Shown here: piece after piece, positions 26,531-35,339 of the stretch | How positions within the stretch are numbered: position 1 is the stretch's first letter | Layout: every line of letters begins with the position of its first letter | Source: Thioclava indica | GTDB taxonomy: Bacteria > Pseudomonadota > Alphaproteobacteria > Rhodobacterales > Rhodobacteraceae | Direction: 5' to 3' | Length of the DNA stretch: 56,377 nucleotides | Assembly: GCF_000714545.1 (NCBI RefSeq) | Contig: NZ_AUNB01000020.1 | Span: forward strand, 1-56,377 | Notes under the pieces: generated by a model | The model's input: only the letters and a program-made list of their open reading frames with translations | The model's database searches: none | What the model was told of the DNA's origin: nothing | Position numbers and translations under genes: made by a program

Positions 26531-28003
26531 ATGAGTGGACGTAGACATCACAACTGGGCCGATCCTAACAGCGACCAGTCGCAGGATCAGTCGCAAGACC
26601 AGACCGAATTGCAGGCTCAGCTTCAGGCTGAACTGCAGGCACAGGGCCAGTCGCAAGACCAGACCTCTACCACCACGAACAACTCCGATTCCGGGTCGGC
26701 TTCGGATTCCGGGTCGGACGCTGGTAGCTTGTCTGGTGCCGGCAGCATGGCCGGGGCTGGAAGCATGGCCGGTGCAGGCGCGGGTGCAAATTCCGGTAGC
26801 CATTCCGGTTCGGGCAGCATGTCGGGCGCAGGCGCCAATGCAAACAGCTCGAGCGCCAACATGAATGCCAACGGGAACATGAATGGCAATCTCAACGGCA
26901 ACATGAACCACAACTCGAACACCACCTCGACCAATGTCGATGTGCAGGTTGGCATGAACATGGAAGGCTATGTGCCGACCGATGACGACTTTGCCGATTT
27001 CGACCTGAAGGACTCGTATGTCAGCGATACGATGATCGCCAAGGGTGACATCAACTATGATCCCGGCAACGAGTTGAACATGTCCGATATCCTTGACGGT
27101 GCCCTGACGGGTGCGGGCAATGATGTTGGCATGGTCTTCGGCCAGTCCAACAACCTCGTGGATAATGACTCGCTTGAAGACGCCAGCGTCAGCAATGACG
27201 GCGATTTCACCACGAACGGCACGATCTCGGGCAACTCGGCGCGTTCCGATGACGGGATCAATGCCGAAGGTAGCCAAGGTGGTAATGGCTCGGATGGGGC
27301 ATCTGCCGATGGCGGCGGAGCACTGGCCACGGGCAGCATCGCGCTGGCCACTGGCGGTGTTGGCCTGTCCAAAGCAAGCGCAGACGGTGACGGCGGCGAA
27401 GGCGGCGACGGCGGTGCTGGCGGTGCGGGCTTGGGTATGGGCCTTGGGCTTGGCATCGGGGCTGCAGGCGCAGAAGCGACCGATGGCAGCGCCACTTCGG
27501 CGGCCAATGACGCAGGTGCTGGCGGTGGTCATCACGGTCATCACGGCGGGGGCGCCCCTGGCGACTTCTCCTCGGCGGTTGATGGCGGTGCAATGGCTGG
27601 CGCAACCGGCATGGGGGCTGGCATGGGTGCCGGCATGGGCACCGGCGGTGACGGCGGCAACGCTGGCGACGGCGGCTGGGGCTACGGCGCTTCGGGCTCG
27701 ACGGCTGATGCCACGGGCGGCGCGTCGATGGCAACTGGCGGTCTTGCGACCGGCGGGGCTGGCGGCACGGTGATGGGCGGCAATGGCGGTGACGCTGGCG
27801 GCCTTGGCCACTGGGGTTCGGGCAATGGTGACGATGGTATCGTGACCGGCCAGTCCTACTCCGATGCCAGCGGTGTTATCGACACTGCAGCGTTCAACCA
27901 GTCGATCGTGATGGGTGCGAATATCCTCGGCAATAGCGTGGATACGACCGTGGTCGGCGGGTCGATGACCTCGACCTATATCGGCGACGACGACGCAAGC
28001 TGA
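26531..28003 (+). CDS. Low-complexity Gly/Ala/Ser/Asp protein, candidate type I secretion substrate
   Basis: A 490-residue protein with no recognised family, no Cys and no signal peptide. Order of regions: basic start (MSGRRHHNW), Gln/Asp repeats (DQSQDQSQDQTE, ELQAQ; 14-45), Ser/Gly/Ala repeats (GAGSMAGAG; 50-105), Asn/Met repeats (NMNGNLNGNMN; 108-130), a more ordered acidic stretch (about 136-225) with QSNNLVDNDS at 205-214, then glycine-rich sequence with GGDGG, GMGAGMGAG and a HHGHH cluster (334-338), and an ordered end NQSIVMGANILGNSVDTTVV with a final DDDAS. It has no RTX nonapeptides. Lying ahead of a second odd protein and an ABC exporter/adaptor pair, it is probably exported. It could be a matrix or fibre protein; that is inference. 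The open frame also continues 37 codons upstream of the chosen ATG, without a ribosome site. Confidence 0.75.
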   Translation: MSGRRHHNWADPNSDQSQDQSQDQTELQAQLQAELQAQGQSQDQTSTTTNNSDSGSASDSGSDAGSLSGAGSMAGAGSMAGAGAGANSGSHSGSGSMSGAGANANSSSANMNANGNMNGNLNGNMNHNSNTTSTNVDVQVGMNMEGYVPTDDDFADFDLKDSYVSDTMIAKGDINYDPGNELNMSDILDGALTGAGNDVGMVFGQSNNLVDNDSLEDASVSNDGDFTTNGTISGNSARSDDGINAEGSQGGNGSDGASADGGGALATGSIALATGGVGLSKASADGDGGEGGDGGAGGAGLGMGLGLGIGAAGAEATDGSATSAANDAGAGGGHHGHHGGGAPGDFSSAVDGGAMAGATGMGAGMGAGMGTGGDGGNAGDGGWGYGASGSTADATGGASMATGGLATGGAGGTVMGGNGGDAGGLGHWGSGNGDDGIVTGQSYSDASGVIDTAAFNQSIVMGANILGNSVDTTVVGGSMTSTYIGDDDAS

Positions 28004-28015
28004 TAGCAAAACGGC

Positions 28016-28041
28016 GGCGCGCCTGGGTAACCGGGCGCGCC
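28016..28041 (+). promoter_or_regulatory. GC-rich hairpin after the glycine-rich gene
   Basis: GGCGCGCC occurs at 28016-28023 and again at 28034-28041; being self-complementary, the two copies form an eight-pair stem with a 10-base loop. It starts 13 bases after the stop codon and has no T tract, so it more likely protects the upstream message or partly reduces readthrough than ends transcription. Confidence 0.5.
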
Positions 28042-28180
28042 TGCGTCCCACATCATGATCGCAACCTGTCCGCGATCGTTGAAGGGACACCAAGGGGGGA
28101 CAGGGTCAATTGCGGTGCAGGACGCAGCGACGGGCAAGCCCCGGCATTTGCATCCCGCCCCGAAACAAGGGACCTGAACA

Positions 28181-30334
28181 ATGCTTGACCGTCAGACAGA
28201 GATCATCGCCCATTTCATTGGCGCGTTTCAGCTGACAACCGAGCAGCTAACGTCCCGCCATCAATATGATGTTTTTCGCGCCCAGCAACTGGTTCCGCAA
28301 GAGCAGGGTCCGTTGCTCAACGTCAAAGTTCATGTGACGTCTGATTATGCGCTTCAGGATTTCACGCCGGGGTTGCGAGTGGTGATGCCGCCGCCTCTGC
28401 CACCCGAAGCGCCGTGGCTGCCGCATTCGGATTTTCTGCGTCTGCCCCAGATCGGGATGCCCGAACTGGGTTGGGGCGAGGAACAAGCCACGCCCGCCTT
28501 CTCGCTGGAATTCTATCAACCGCTCAATTTCTTTGTCACGCTCGCGCCACCTTCTTCGGTCGCGACGGTGACGTTTCAGGCGAACCATCTGTTGGATGAT
28601 GACCGCCTTATCAACGTCCCGTTCACCTTGCCCGAACAATATGTGCAAGATTTTTCGCCCGAGGCTATCGCTGCGAAAATGGCGGTGCTGATTGAGACCG
28701 CCGAGACATTGGGCGCGCCAAGCGTAGATGCGCAATGGCTGTCGGTGAGTGCGCAAGCCAGCGCTTTGCGCGACACGTTGGACACGCTCGACACGGCAGA
28801 TGCGCCTGCGGGGGCCGAGGTTGCGGTGTTTCACAACACGCCTTGGGAATTTGTGACAAGCGACGCGGCTGGCGAGGGCGACACGGCTGAGCTGCCAGAC
28901 GATACGCAAGACGCCCCTGCCCCGACGGCCTTTAATGGTGGCGTCGTGGTGAACGGACAAATCGTGAGCGACGCGCCCGATACGCTGAGCGCACGTCTTG
29001 AGGCACGCTATCCTGACACAAGCGAGACCGAGGCCCTGCCCGGTCAGGTTCAGGTCGAAGACGGCGCGGCTGGCACCGTGAACAGCGGGACGCTTACTGG
29101 CGGTGCGCTCTCTGCTACGATGAGCCTGAGCACCGGCGACAACCTGTTGCTCAACCAAACGCAGATCGCGCATGACTGGATCGACGCGCCGGTGATCGCG
29201 GTGGCGGGCATGGCGCAATCGCTTAGCCTGATTTCGCAAATCAACGTGCTGCGCGATTACGACACGGTTGATGGCGGTGGTTTTGCACATGGGATCGGGT
29301 CCGACCCCGCCTCGCAGATCGTCAATATTGCGACGCAAGAGACGCTCTCCAATCCCGCCAGCTTCATTGCTCCCACTCTGACGGGCGGCGCAACGATGGT
29401 CGGGATGGTGTGCATCAAAGGCGATCTGGTGATCGACAACACCACCTACCAGATCAACGAGATCAGCGATTCCGATGTCGTCAGCTACGAATTCGGCACC
29501 CATCAAGCCGAGATTTCGCTGGGCGACAACTCGGCGACCAATCTGGATTTGCTGCTGGAAATCGGCTCGCGCTTTGACGTGATCATGGTGGGCGGCGATA
29601 TGATCCAGATGGCCGCGATCAACCAGATCAACGTGCTTCTGGATGATGATCTTTATCTGGGCGATGGCACCGGTGGCGGGCTTTACTCGGGTCATGACAA
29701 CCTGCTTTGGAACGAGGCCGGCATCACCCATATCGGCACCGATAGCGTGCAAGAGATGTCGGGCGCATTCCAATCGGCGCTGGGCGCGTTGGGCGAAACC
29801 TCGGGCGCGGGCGACGGGTCGGGCACCCCAAGCGGGGCCGAGTTCGCCGCCGTTTCCGGGCTGTTTGCCGACCCGCTTTTGGCCGGCCTCGATACGCTGC
29901 GGGTTTTGTGGATCGAGGGCGATCTGCTGATCCGCGACACGCTGACCCAGATCAACCTGCTCACCGATAGCGATGTGATTTCGGTCGCCCTTCCCGGCGA
30001 TAGCGCGGGTGCCGAACTTTCGGCGGGGGATAATATTCTGGCCAATGTCGCAGGGCTCAGCGTGGCGGGCGTGGATAGCACGATCATGGCGGGCGAAGGC
30101 AGCTATTCCGACGCAGTTCTCTATCAGGCGGGCATGTTTGAGGGCGATCAGTCTCCGTTGGATCTGGCAGGCACGTTTAGTGCGCCGCAAGGCGATCTCG
30201 CCTCCGAGGCGGTGGTGTTTCTCACCGATGATTTCAACGACGGACCGGGCAGCGGTTTCAACGAGGGTGCGGGCTTTGTCCCCGATACGATGAACTCGGG
30301 GGCTTTGGATGCACTGCACAGCGTTTTGGCGTGA
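28181..30334 (+). CDS. Non-RTX candidate type I secretion protein with Q-I-N-x-L-x-D-x-D motifs
   Basis: A 717-residue protein with no signal peptide, not assigned to a family. The N-terminal third (1-200) is ordered and Pro/aromatic-rich; 200-300 is an acidic Ala/Asp linker; the rest is beta-patterned with motifs QINVLRDYD (353-361), QINEISDSD (424-432), QINVLLDDD (482-490) and QINLLTDSD (590-598), alternating with GDN-L-L/I-L-N/A patches (319, 448, 505, 617). The aspartates could bind a cation, but this differs from the RTX pattern. AAGGGA precedes the start. It lies between the glycine-rich gene and the exporter genes on the same strand, so it is most likely exported by them. The C-terminus (SGALDALHSVLA) ends with small and hydrophobic residues, as T1SS signals often do. 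Confidence 0.75.
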   Translation: MLDRQTEIIAHFIGAFQLTTEQLTSRHQYDVFRAQQLVPQEQGPLLNVKVHVTSDYALQDFTPGLRVVMPPPLPPEAPWLPHSDFLRLPQIGMPELGWGEEQATPAFSLEFYQPLNFFVTLAPPSSVATVTFQANHLLDDDRLINVPFTLPEQYVQDFSPEAIAAKMAVLIETAETLGAPSVDAQWLSVSAQASALRDTLDTLDTADAPAGAEVAVFHNTPWEFVTSDAAGEGDTAELPDDTQDAPAPTAFNGGVVVNGQIVSDAPDTLSARLEARYPDTSETEALPGQVQVEDGAAGTVNSGTLTGGALSATMSLSTGDNLLLNQTQIAHDWIDAPVIAVAGMAQSLSLISQINVLRDYDTVDGGGFAHGIGSDPASQIVNIATQETLSNPASFIAPTLTGGATMVGMVCIKGDLVIDNTTYQINEISDSDVVSYEFGTHQAEISLGDNSATNLDLLLEIGSRFDVIMVGGDMIQMAAINQINVLLDDDLYLGDGTGGGLYSGHDNLLWNEAGITHIGTDSVQEMSGAFQSALGALGETSGAGDGSGTPSGAEFAAVSGLFADPLLAGLDTLRVLWIEGDLLIRDTLTQINLLTDSDVISVALPGDSAGAELSAGDNILANVAGLSVAGVDSTIMAGEGSYSDAVLYQAGMFEGDQSPLDLAGTFSAPQGDLASEAVVFLTDDFNDGPGSGFNEGAGFVPDTMNSGALDALHSVLA

Positions 30335-30390
30335 CCGTGGGGGTCACCAATACGCGCTAAATTCACACTAAACTCGAAGGGGAGAGTGAC

Positions 30391-32433
30391 GTGAGCAAGA
30401 CTGGGGATGCTGCCGGTGGGGGACCGGATCGCACAAACGGGGATAATAAGACCGCAGCGGGTGAGCGCCTCGTGCTGGACGCAGCGATGCGCACCGAGCG
30501 GTTCAGATCCTGCAGAACAAGAGACGGGATCACCCCTGTCGATGAAACCGGACGGAGTAAAGCGTCGCAAGCGGCGCCAGTCCGGGAGGAGGGTGGTGTG
30601 GAAAGCCCTATGGGGGTGAAAAACGTCCCCGCGAAAGACGCCTCCGGCTCCCCACCCGCACCGCCCTCCGCCAAATTTCACAAGCGCGTCGCGCCGCTGG
30701 ATTACACGCGCACGCTGGCGCAGATGAAAAGCAAGCTGCGCGCCAATCTGGCCTTTGTGGTGCTGATGACCTGCGCCACCAATATCCTGATCCTCGCCGT
30801 GCCGATCTATCTGTTCCAGATCTCGGACCGCGTGTTCACCTCGCGTTCGATTGACACGCTGGTGATGCTGACGATCGTGATCTTGGGCGCGATCATGGTG
30901 CAGACGATACTGGACGCATTGCGGCGGCTGGTGCTGATGCGCTCGGCCGTTGATGTCGCGGCCCGCCTGGGTGCGCCGGTTCTGTCGGCGGCGGCGCAGG
31001 CCTCGCTGCATTCCAACGGGCGCGAATATCAGGTGCTGGGCGATCTGGGCGCGCTGCGCAGCTTTCTGGTGTCGGGCACGTTGCTGTCGTTTCTCGATGT
31101 TCCGTTCGCGCCGATCTTCATGCTTGTGGTGTTCCTGATCCACCCGCATCTGGGAATGATCGTGGTGGGCACTGCGGCGCTGCTGGCAGTGTTCGCTTGG
31201 GTCAACCAAAAGATCACCAGCGACGGATTTCGCCGCGCCAACATGGCGCAAACCCGCGCCAACCTGCATCTGGAATCGATGTCGCGCAACAGCCAGATCA
31301 TCAACGCAATGGCGATGATCCCCGAGGCGGTGGCGATTTGGGGGCGGGACACGGCGCAGTCGCTCAAGGCGCAGATAGAGGCGCAGGACCGCAACGTCTA
31401 CACCGCCTCGCTGTCGCGGATGTTTCGCCTGTTTACCCAGATCGCAATGCTGGGTTGGGGGGCGTGGCTGTCGCTGGACGGGCAAATCACCGGCGGCATG
31501 GTGATTGCCGCCTCGATCGTGGCAGGGCGGGCGCTGGCCCCGATTGAGGGCGCGATTGAGGGCTGGAACAGCTTTCTGCTGGCGCGCGGTGCCTATGACC
31601 GGGTGAGCAACTTGCTGGCCTCGGCGAAAAGCCGCAATGACAAGCTGCGCCTGCCCAAGCCGCTGGGTCGGCTGGATGTCGAGCGGCTGCTTTATGTCCC
31701 GCAAGGCACCAAGCATGTGGTGCTGAATGCGCTGACCTTCTCGCTGGCTCCGGGCGATCAACTGGCGATCATCGGAAATTCCGGCGCGGGCAAAACGACG
31801 CTGGGCAAGATGCTGGTGGGCTCGATCCTGCCGACCTCGGGGGCGGTGCGGCTGGACCTGATGGATCTGCGCAACTGGGACCCGCGTCAGTTGGGCGAGA
31901 TCCTTGGCTATCTGCCCCAGGACGTGCAGCTCTTCCCCGGCACGATCAAGGCCAATATCGCGCGGATGCGTGAGGATGCCAGCGACGAGGAAATCCACCG
32001 CGCCGCCGATCTGGCCGATGTGCATGACATGATCGCCAGCCTGCCGCAGGGCTATGAGACCGTGGTGTCCAGCGATGGCGCGCCGCTATCGGGCGGGCAG
32101 AAACAGCGCATCGGTTTGGCGCGCGCCTTCTTTGGCGATCCGAAATTCGTGGTGCTGGATGAGCCGAACTCGAACCTTGATACGCTGGGTGACGCGGCCC
32201 TCGTGCGCGCCTTGGGCCACGCGAAACGCTCGGGGATCACGACGATTGTGGTGACGCAGAAACCCTCGCTGCTGAGTGCGGTCGACAAGATCATGCTGCT
32301 CTCGGAGGGCAATATCGCCCTGTTTGGCTGGCGCGATCAGGTCTTGGCGGAACTTGAGCGGCGCAAACGCCCGCAGCAAACCCAAGTTCCGCCGCAAGCG
32401 CATGCGCCTGAATTACAAGGAGCACCGGCATGA
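30391..32433 (+). CDS. Type I secretion ABC exporter (PrsD/HlyB-like permease-ATPase)
   Basis: Inner-membrane ABC exporter with fused permease and ATPase, 680 residues. It is started at a GTG with AAGGGGAG just upstream. The first 100 residues are a low-complexity polar extension without peptidase or CLD character. The membrane domain follows (about 112-400; ANLAFVVLMTCATNILILAV opens it), then the ATPase: Walker A GNSGAGKTT (462-470), signature LSGGQ (566-570), Walker B VVLDE (587-591), and the H-loop position occupied by VVTQKP, where Gln replaces the usual His. Both length and membrane layout match the PrsD/AprD group of T1SS exporters. The stop overlaps the HlyD start (ATGA). Together with the adaptor it should pump the proteins encoded upstream. 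Confidence 0.92.
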   Translation: MSKTGDAAGGGPDRTNGDNKTAAGERLVLDAAMRTERFRSCRTRDGITPVDETGRSKASQAAPVREEGGVESPMGVKNVPAKDASGSPPAPPSAKFHKRVAPLDYTRTLAQMKSKLRANLAFVVLMTCATNILILAVPIYLFQISDRVFTSRSIDTLVMLTIVILGAIMVQTILDALRRLVLMRSAVDVAARLGAPVLSAAAQASLHSNGREYQVLGDLGALRSFLVSGTLLSFLDVPFAPIFMLVVFLIHPHLGMIVVGTAALLAVFAWVNQKITSDGFRRANMAQTRANLHLESMSRNSQIINAMAMIPEAVAIWGRDTAQSLKAQIEAQDRNVYTASLSRMFRLFTQIAMLGWGAWLSLDGQITGGMVIAASIVAGRALAPIEGAIEGWNSFLLARGAYDRVSNLLASAKSRNDKLRLPKPLGRLDVERLLYVPQGTKHVVLNALTFSLAPGDQLAIIGNSGAGKTTLGKMLVGSILPTSGAVRLDLMDLRNWDPRQLGEILGYLPQDVQLFPGTIKANIARMREDASDEEIHRAADLADVHDMIASLPQGYETVVSSDGAPLSGGQKQRIGLARAFFGDPKFVVLDEPNSNLDTLGDAALVRALGHAKRSGITTIVVTQKPSLLSAVDKIMLLSEGNIALFGWRDQVLAELERRKRPQQTQVPPQAHAPELQGAPA

Positions 32434-33770
32434 ATGATCGTCAGGACGTATCCGATAGCGATGGCTGGTTCTCCGAGGTGCCGCGCTCGATCCGGGGCAT
32501 GGTGATCATGGGGATGGCCGTGTTTATGGCAGCCTTTGGCGGGTTTGGCGTCTGGGCCTTCACCGCGCCACTTGCGGCGGCGATCATGGCGCCGGGCTCG
32601 TTCGTGGCGACCGGGCGCAACAAGATGATCCAGCACCTTGAGGGCGGGATCATCAAGGAAATCCATATCTCAGAAGGGGATTTCGTTGAAAAAGGGCAAC
32701 CGCTGATGCGGCTGGATGAAACCTCGGCGCTGGCAAACGAGCGCGCGCTGTTCCTGCGCCGCGCCCGCCTTGAGGCGATGGAAGCGCGCATTACCGCCGA
32801 ATATGACGGCTGGCGTGAGATGCGTTTGCCCGATTGGTTGCTTGAGGCGCGCGCCGATCCGGAAGTGGCTGCGATGCTTGACGCGCAACAGCTTTCGTTC
32901 AACGTCACCAAGGCCAAGGTGGAAAGCGAGTTGGACTTGCTGTCGCGCAACATCGCCGCGATGGAAAGCCGCATGCGGGGCTACACCGCGCAGCTTGAGG
33001 CCACGCGCGCCCAGCGTGAAATGCTGGCCGAAGATCACGCCAGCAAACAGCAACTGTTTGACCAAGGGCTGATCCGGCGCACCGAGTTCAACGCGATCCG
33101 GCGCGCGCTGGCGGATGCTGACGGTCAGATCGGGCGGCTGGCTGCGGAAGTGTCCGAAAGCGAGGAAATGCGCGCCAAGTATGAGGCGCAGACCACGCAG
33201 ACGATTGAAACGCACCGCCAGGCAGCGCTGGACGAGTTGGAAACCGTGCAGGCCGAACTGGACAGTGTGCGTGAGCAGGAGCGCAAGGCCAATTCGGTCT
33301 TGAAACGCGTGGTGATCGAAAGCCCGGTTTCGGGCACGGTCGTGGCGCTGAACTATTCGGGCGCGGGCGGCGTGGTCGAGGCGGGCAAGGTTATCGCCGA
33401 AATCCTGCCCTCGGAAGCGCCGTTGATTATCGAAACGATGATCGCGCGCACCGATATCGACGCGGTGAAGATCGGCCAGACGGCCTCGGTACGACTGACC
33501 GCGTTGAACCAGCGCACGACGCCGATCCTGAAGGGCGAGGTTTACTATATCTCGGCGGATGCGATTGTCGAACGCTCGGGGAATGCCCCGCGCGAGGTCT
33601 ATCTGGCGCGCATCCGTCTGCCGCAATCCGAATTGCGCCGCGTGCCGGGATTTGCGCCAATGCCGGGGATGCCTGTTTTGGTGATGATCGAGACCGCGTC
33701 GCGCACATTTGCGCAATATATCGCCAAACCTGTGTCGGATTCGATGCAGCGCGCCTTTCGCGAACATTAA
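32430..33770 (+). CDS. Type I secretion membrane-fusion (HlyD/PrsE-like) adaptor
   Basis: Periplasmic adaptor of 446 residues that joins the ABC exporter to an outer-membrane TolC-like channel. One membrane anchor (about 22-45, MVIMGMAVFMAAFGGFGVWA), the first half of the lipoyl/biotinyl domain (IQHLEGGIIKEIHISEGDFV, 68-87), long coiled coils (about 105-300, rich in ERALFLRRARLEAMEARI-type heptads), the second lipoyl half (VIESPVSGTVVALNYSGAGG) and the C-terminal beta domain with the RTX adaptor signature near MPGMPVLVMIETASRTFAQY. No tolC is in the window, so the outer channel must be shared. Translationally coupled to the exporter. Confidence 0.92.
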   Translation: MNDRQDVSDSDGWFSEVPRSIRGMVIMGMAVFMAAFGGFGVWAFTAPLAAAIMAPGSFVATGRNKMIQHLEGGIIKEIHISEGDFVEKGQPLMRLDETSALANERALFLRRARLEAMEARITAEYDGWREMRLPDWLLEARADPEVAAMLDAQQLSFNVTKAKVESELDLLSRNIAAMESRMRGYTAQLEATRAQREMLAEDHASKQQLFDQGLIRRTEFNAIRRALADADGQIGRLAAEVSESEEMRAKYEAQTTQTIETHRQAALDELETVQAELDSVREQERKANSVLKRVVIESPVSGTVVALNYSGAGGVVEAGKVIAEILPSEAPLIIETMIARTDIDAVKIGQTASVRLTALNQRTTPILKGEVYYISADAIVERSGNAPREVYLARIRLPQSELRRVPGFAPMPGMPVLVMIETASRTFAQYIAKPVSDSMQRAFREH

Positions 33771-33848
33771 AGCGCGCCGCAGGGTTTGACGCGGATTGCA
33801 ACGCGGGGCCATATGGGTTGGTCCCGCGTTTTCATGTCAGGTTTTTCA

Positions 33849-35282
33849 ATGTTGCACCGCTCTGTCTTTCCGATCGCTCTTGTCGCCAGCTTGCTGCCCG
33901 TGGGCGCAAACGCGTTTGAAATCGGGGTGAGCTATGACAGCCTGAACGATCCGCGCACCCCGATTGAGGGCCTCGCGCGGGTCTATTTCGGCCGCGACAT
34001 TGGGCATGGCATCAGCTTTGGCCAGTCGATCTATGCCGGGGCCAAGGGCGATGGCGGGGGCGCGTTCTTTTGGGGCGTTGAGGGGGTCAAACGGTTTGCG
34101 TTGAGCGACCGGTTGTCGCTCAATACCTCGCTGTTTTTGGGCGGCGGAGGCGGCGCGGCGGTTGTCGTCGGGGACGGGTTCATGACCCGCGCGGGCGTTG
34201 GGCTTGGCTATGCGCTGAGCGATCGCGTCGATGCCGAACTGGGCGCGAGCTATATCAATATCGCTGGCGCGGATATCGAGAACACGGCCCTCAATGCGGG
34301 GCTGACATGGCATATCGGGGCGCGCGAGGGCCAGCGCGCGCTGACCGGATCGCCGCTGTCGATGCCGCTGCGTTCGGTCACGATCCGCGGTTCTTATGCG
34401 GATATGGGCGGCAGTCGCGACCGCACGGGCGCGGCGCAGGCGAATCTGAAACTGGCAGGTGCCGAGGCGAGCTTTTTGCTGGGCGGGCGCAATGAGCTGA
34501 TCTTGTCAGCCGATGGCGCGGCCAGTGGCGGCGAGGGCTATATGCAGATCTTTGGCGGGATGCGCCATCGGATCGCGCTGGGGCAACGCGCCTCGGTTTA
34601 TGGGCAGGCCGCGCTTGGCTTTGGCGGCGGCGGGCTTGTCGATACCGGAGGCGGCGTGTTGCTGGATGCGGGGCTGGGTGTCAGCGTCGCGCTGCTGCCT
34701 TGGGCCGATCTGGACCTGTCGGTTGGCAAAACCATCGCGCCCGATGGCGATATGAACGCCACGGTGGCGCGGGTTGGGCTGACGCGGGTGTTCCGGCGCA
34801 GCATCGAGGCCGGACCAGTAAGTGCCGCGCCACAACGCTGGGCCTATACGCTGGGGATCTCGATGCAGGACGCCAACGCGGCATTCCGCAAACCGGGCGC
34901 AACGGCGACGGGCAATCCGGTGATGCAGGAAAGCTCGGTCGATCTGTTCCTGAACGACAATATCTACGTTACCGGCAATGCGCAGACGGCGTTGGGGGGC
35001 GATGTCGCGGGCTATGCGATTGGAATGCTGGGTCTTGGCTGGCATCAGCCGATCTCGGATCGCTGGTCGGTTTCGCTGGAAGGGCGGATCGGCGCTGCGG
35101 GCGGCGGTGGTGTTGATGTGTCAGGCGGCGTGATCGGATCGGTGGCGATTGAGGCCGATTATGCGCTCAATGATACGATGAGTCTGTCGGTGGGCTTGGG
35201 CAAGATCAAGGCGCTGAAAGGGGGCGGCATGGCCCCGACCACGCTGACGGCGGGGCTGAAATTCCCGTTTACAACGCATTGA
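33849..35282 (+). CDS. Outer-membrane beta-barrel-like protein with three ~160-residue repeats
   Basis: Protein of 477 residues with a signal peptide (MLHRSVFPIALVASLLPVGA, cleavage near NAF). The rest shows alternating amphipathic strands, no Cys, and ends in KFPFTTH, close to a barrel C-terminus. Three similar blocks start at about 23, 175 and 332; the glycine run GGGG occurs in each at 98-102, 259-262 and 418-421, exactly about 160 residues apart, and is followed by comparable patterns (VGLGYALSDRVDAELGASYI, GLGVSVALLPWADLDLSVG, IEADYALNDTMSLSVGLG). Alternative starts at 33834 and 33786 exist. It follows the T1SS genes on the same strand after a short gap, so it may be a surface partner of the exported proteins or a channel; no TolC features are seen. 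Confidence 0.72.
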   Translation: MLHRSVFPIALVASLLPVGANAFEIGVSYDSLNDPRTPIEGLARVYFGRDIGHGISFGQSIYAGAKGDGGGAFFWGVEGVKRFALSDRLSLNTSLFLGGGGGAAVVVGDGFMTRAGVGLGYALSDRVDAELGASYINIAGADIENTALNAGLTWHIGAREGQRALTGSPLSMPLRSVTIRGSYADMGGSRDRTGAAQANLKLAGAEASFLLGGRNELILSADGAASGGEGYMQIFGGMRHRIALGQRASVYGQAALGFGGGGLVDTGGGVLLDAGLGVSVALLPWADLDLSVGKTIAPDGDMNATVARVGLTRVFRRSIEAGPVSAAPQRWAYTLGISMQDANAAFRKPGATATGNPVMQESSVDLFLNDNIYVTGNAQTALGGDVAGYAIGMLGLGWHQPISDRWSVSLEGRIGAAGGGGVDVSGGVIGSVAIEADYALNDTMSLSVGLGKIKALKGGGMAPTTLTAGLKFPFTTH

Positions 35283-35339
35283 ACGAAGAAACCCGAAGGG
35301 GCGTTTCCGCGTCAAATTTCAGCAAGTGAGAGATACCTG

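Noticed and set aside
26450-28093. A 547-codon open frame on the minus strand opposite the glycine-rich gene
   Set aside because: Its translation is a biased Arg/Ala/His mixture typical of the complement of GC-rich repeats; it has no ribosome site or family signal, while the plus strand has a leader and operon context.
28247-30319. A 690-codon minus-strand frame opposite the QIN-motif protein
   Set aside because: Antisense to a protein with repeated structured motifs; its composition (Arg/His/Gln) is a shadow of third-position G/C bias.
28181-30334. RTX toxin or adhesin with calcium nonapeptides
   Set aside because: The GGxGxDxUx pattern does not occur; the QIN-D-D motifs are different and irregularly spaced.
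30148-32025. A 625-codon minus-strand frame opposite the ABC exporter
   Set aside because: The plus strand encodes intact Walker and signature motifs; the opposite frame has none.
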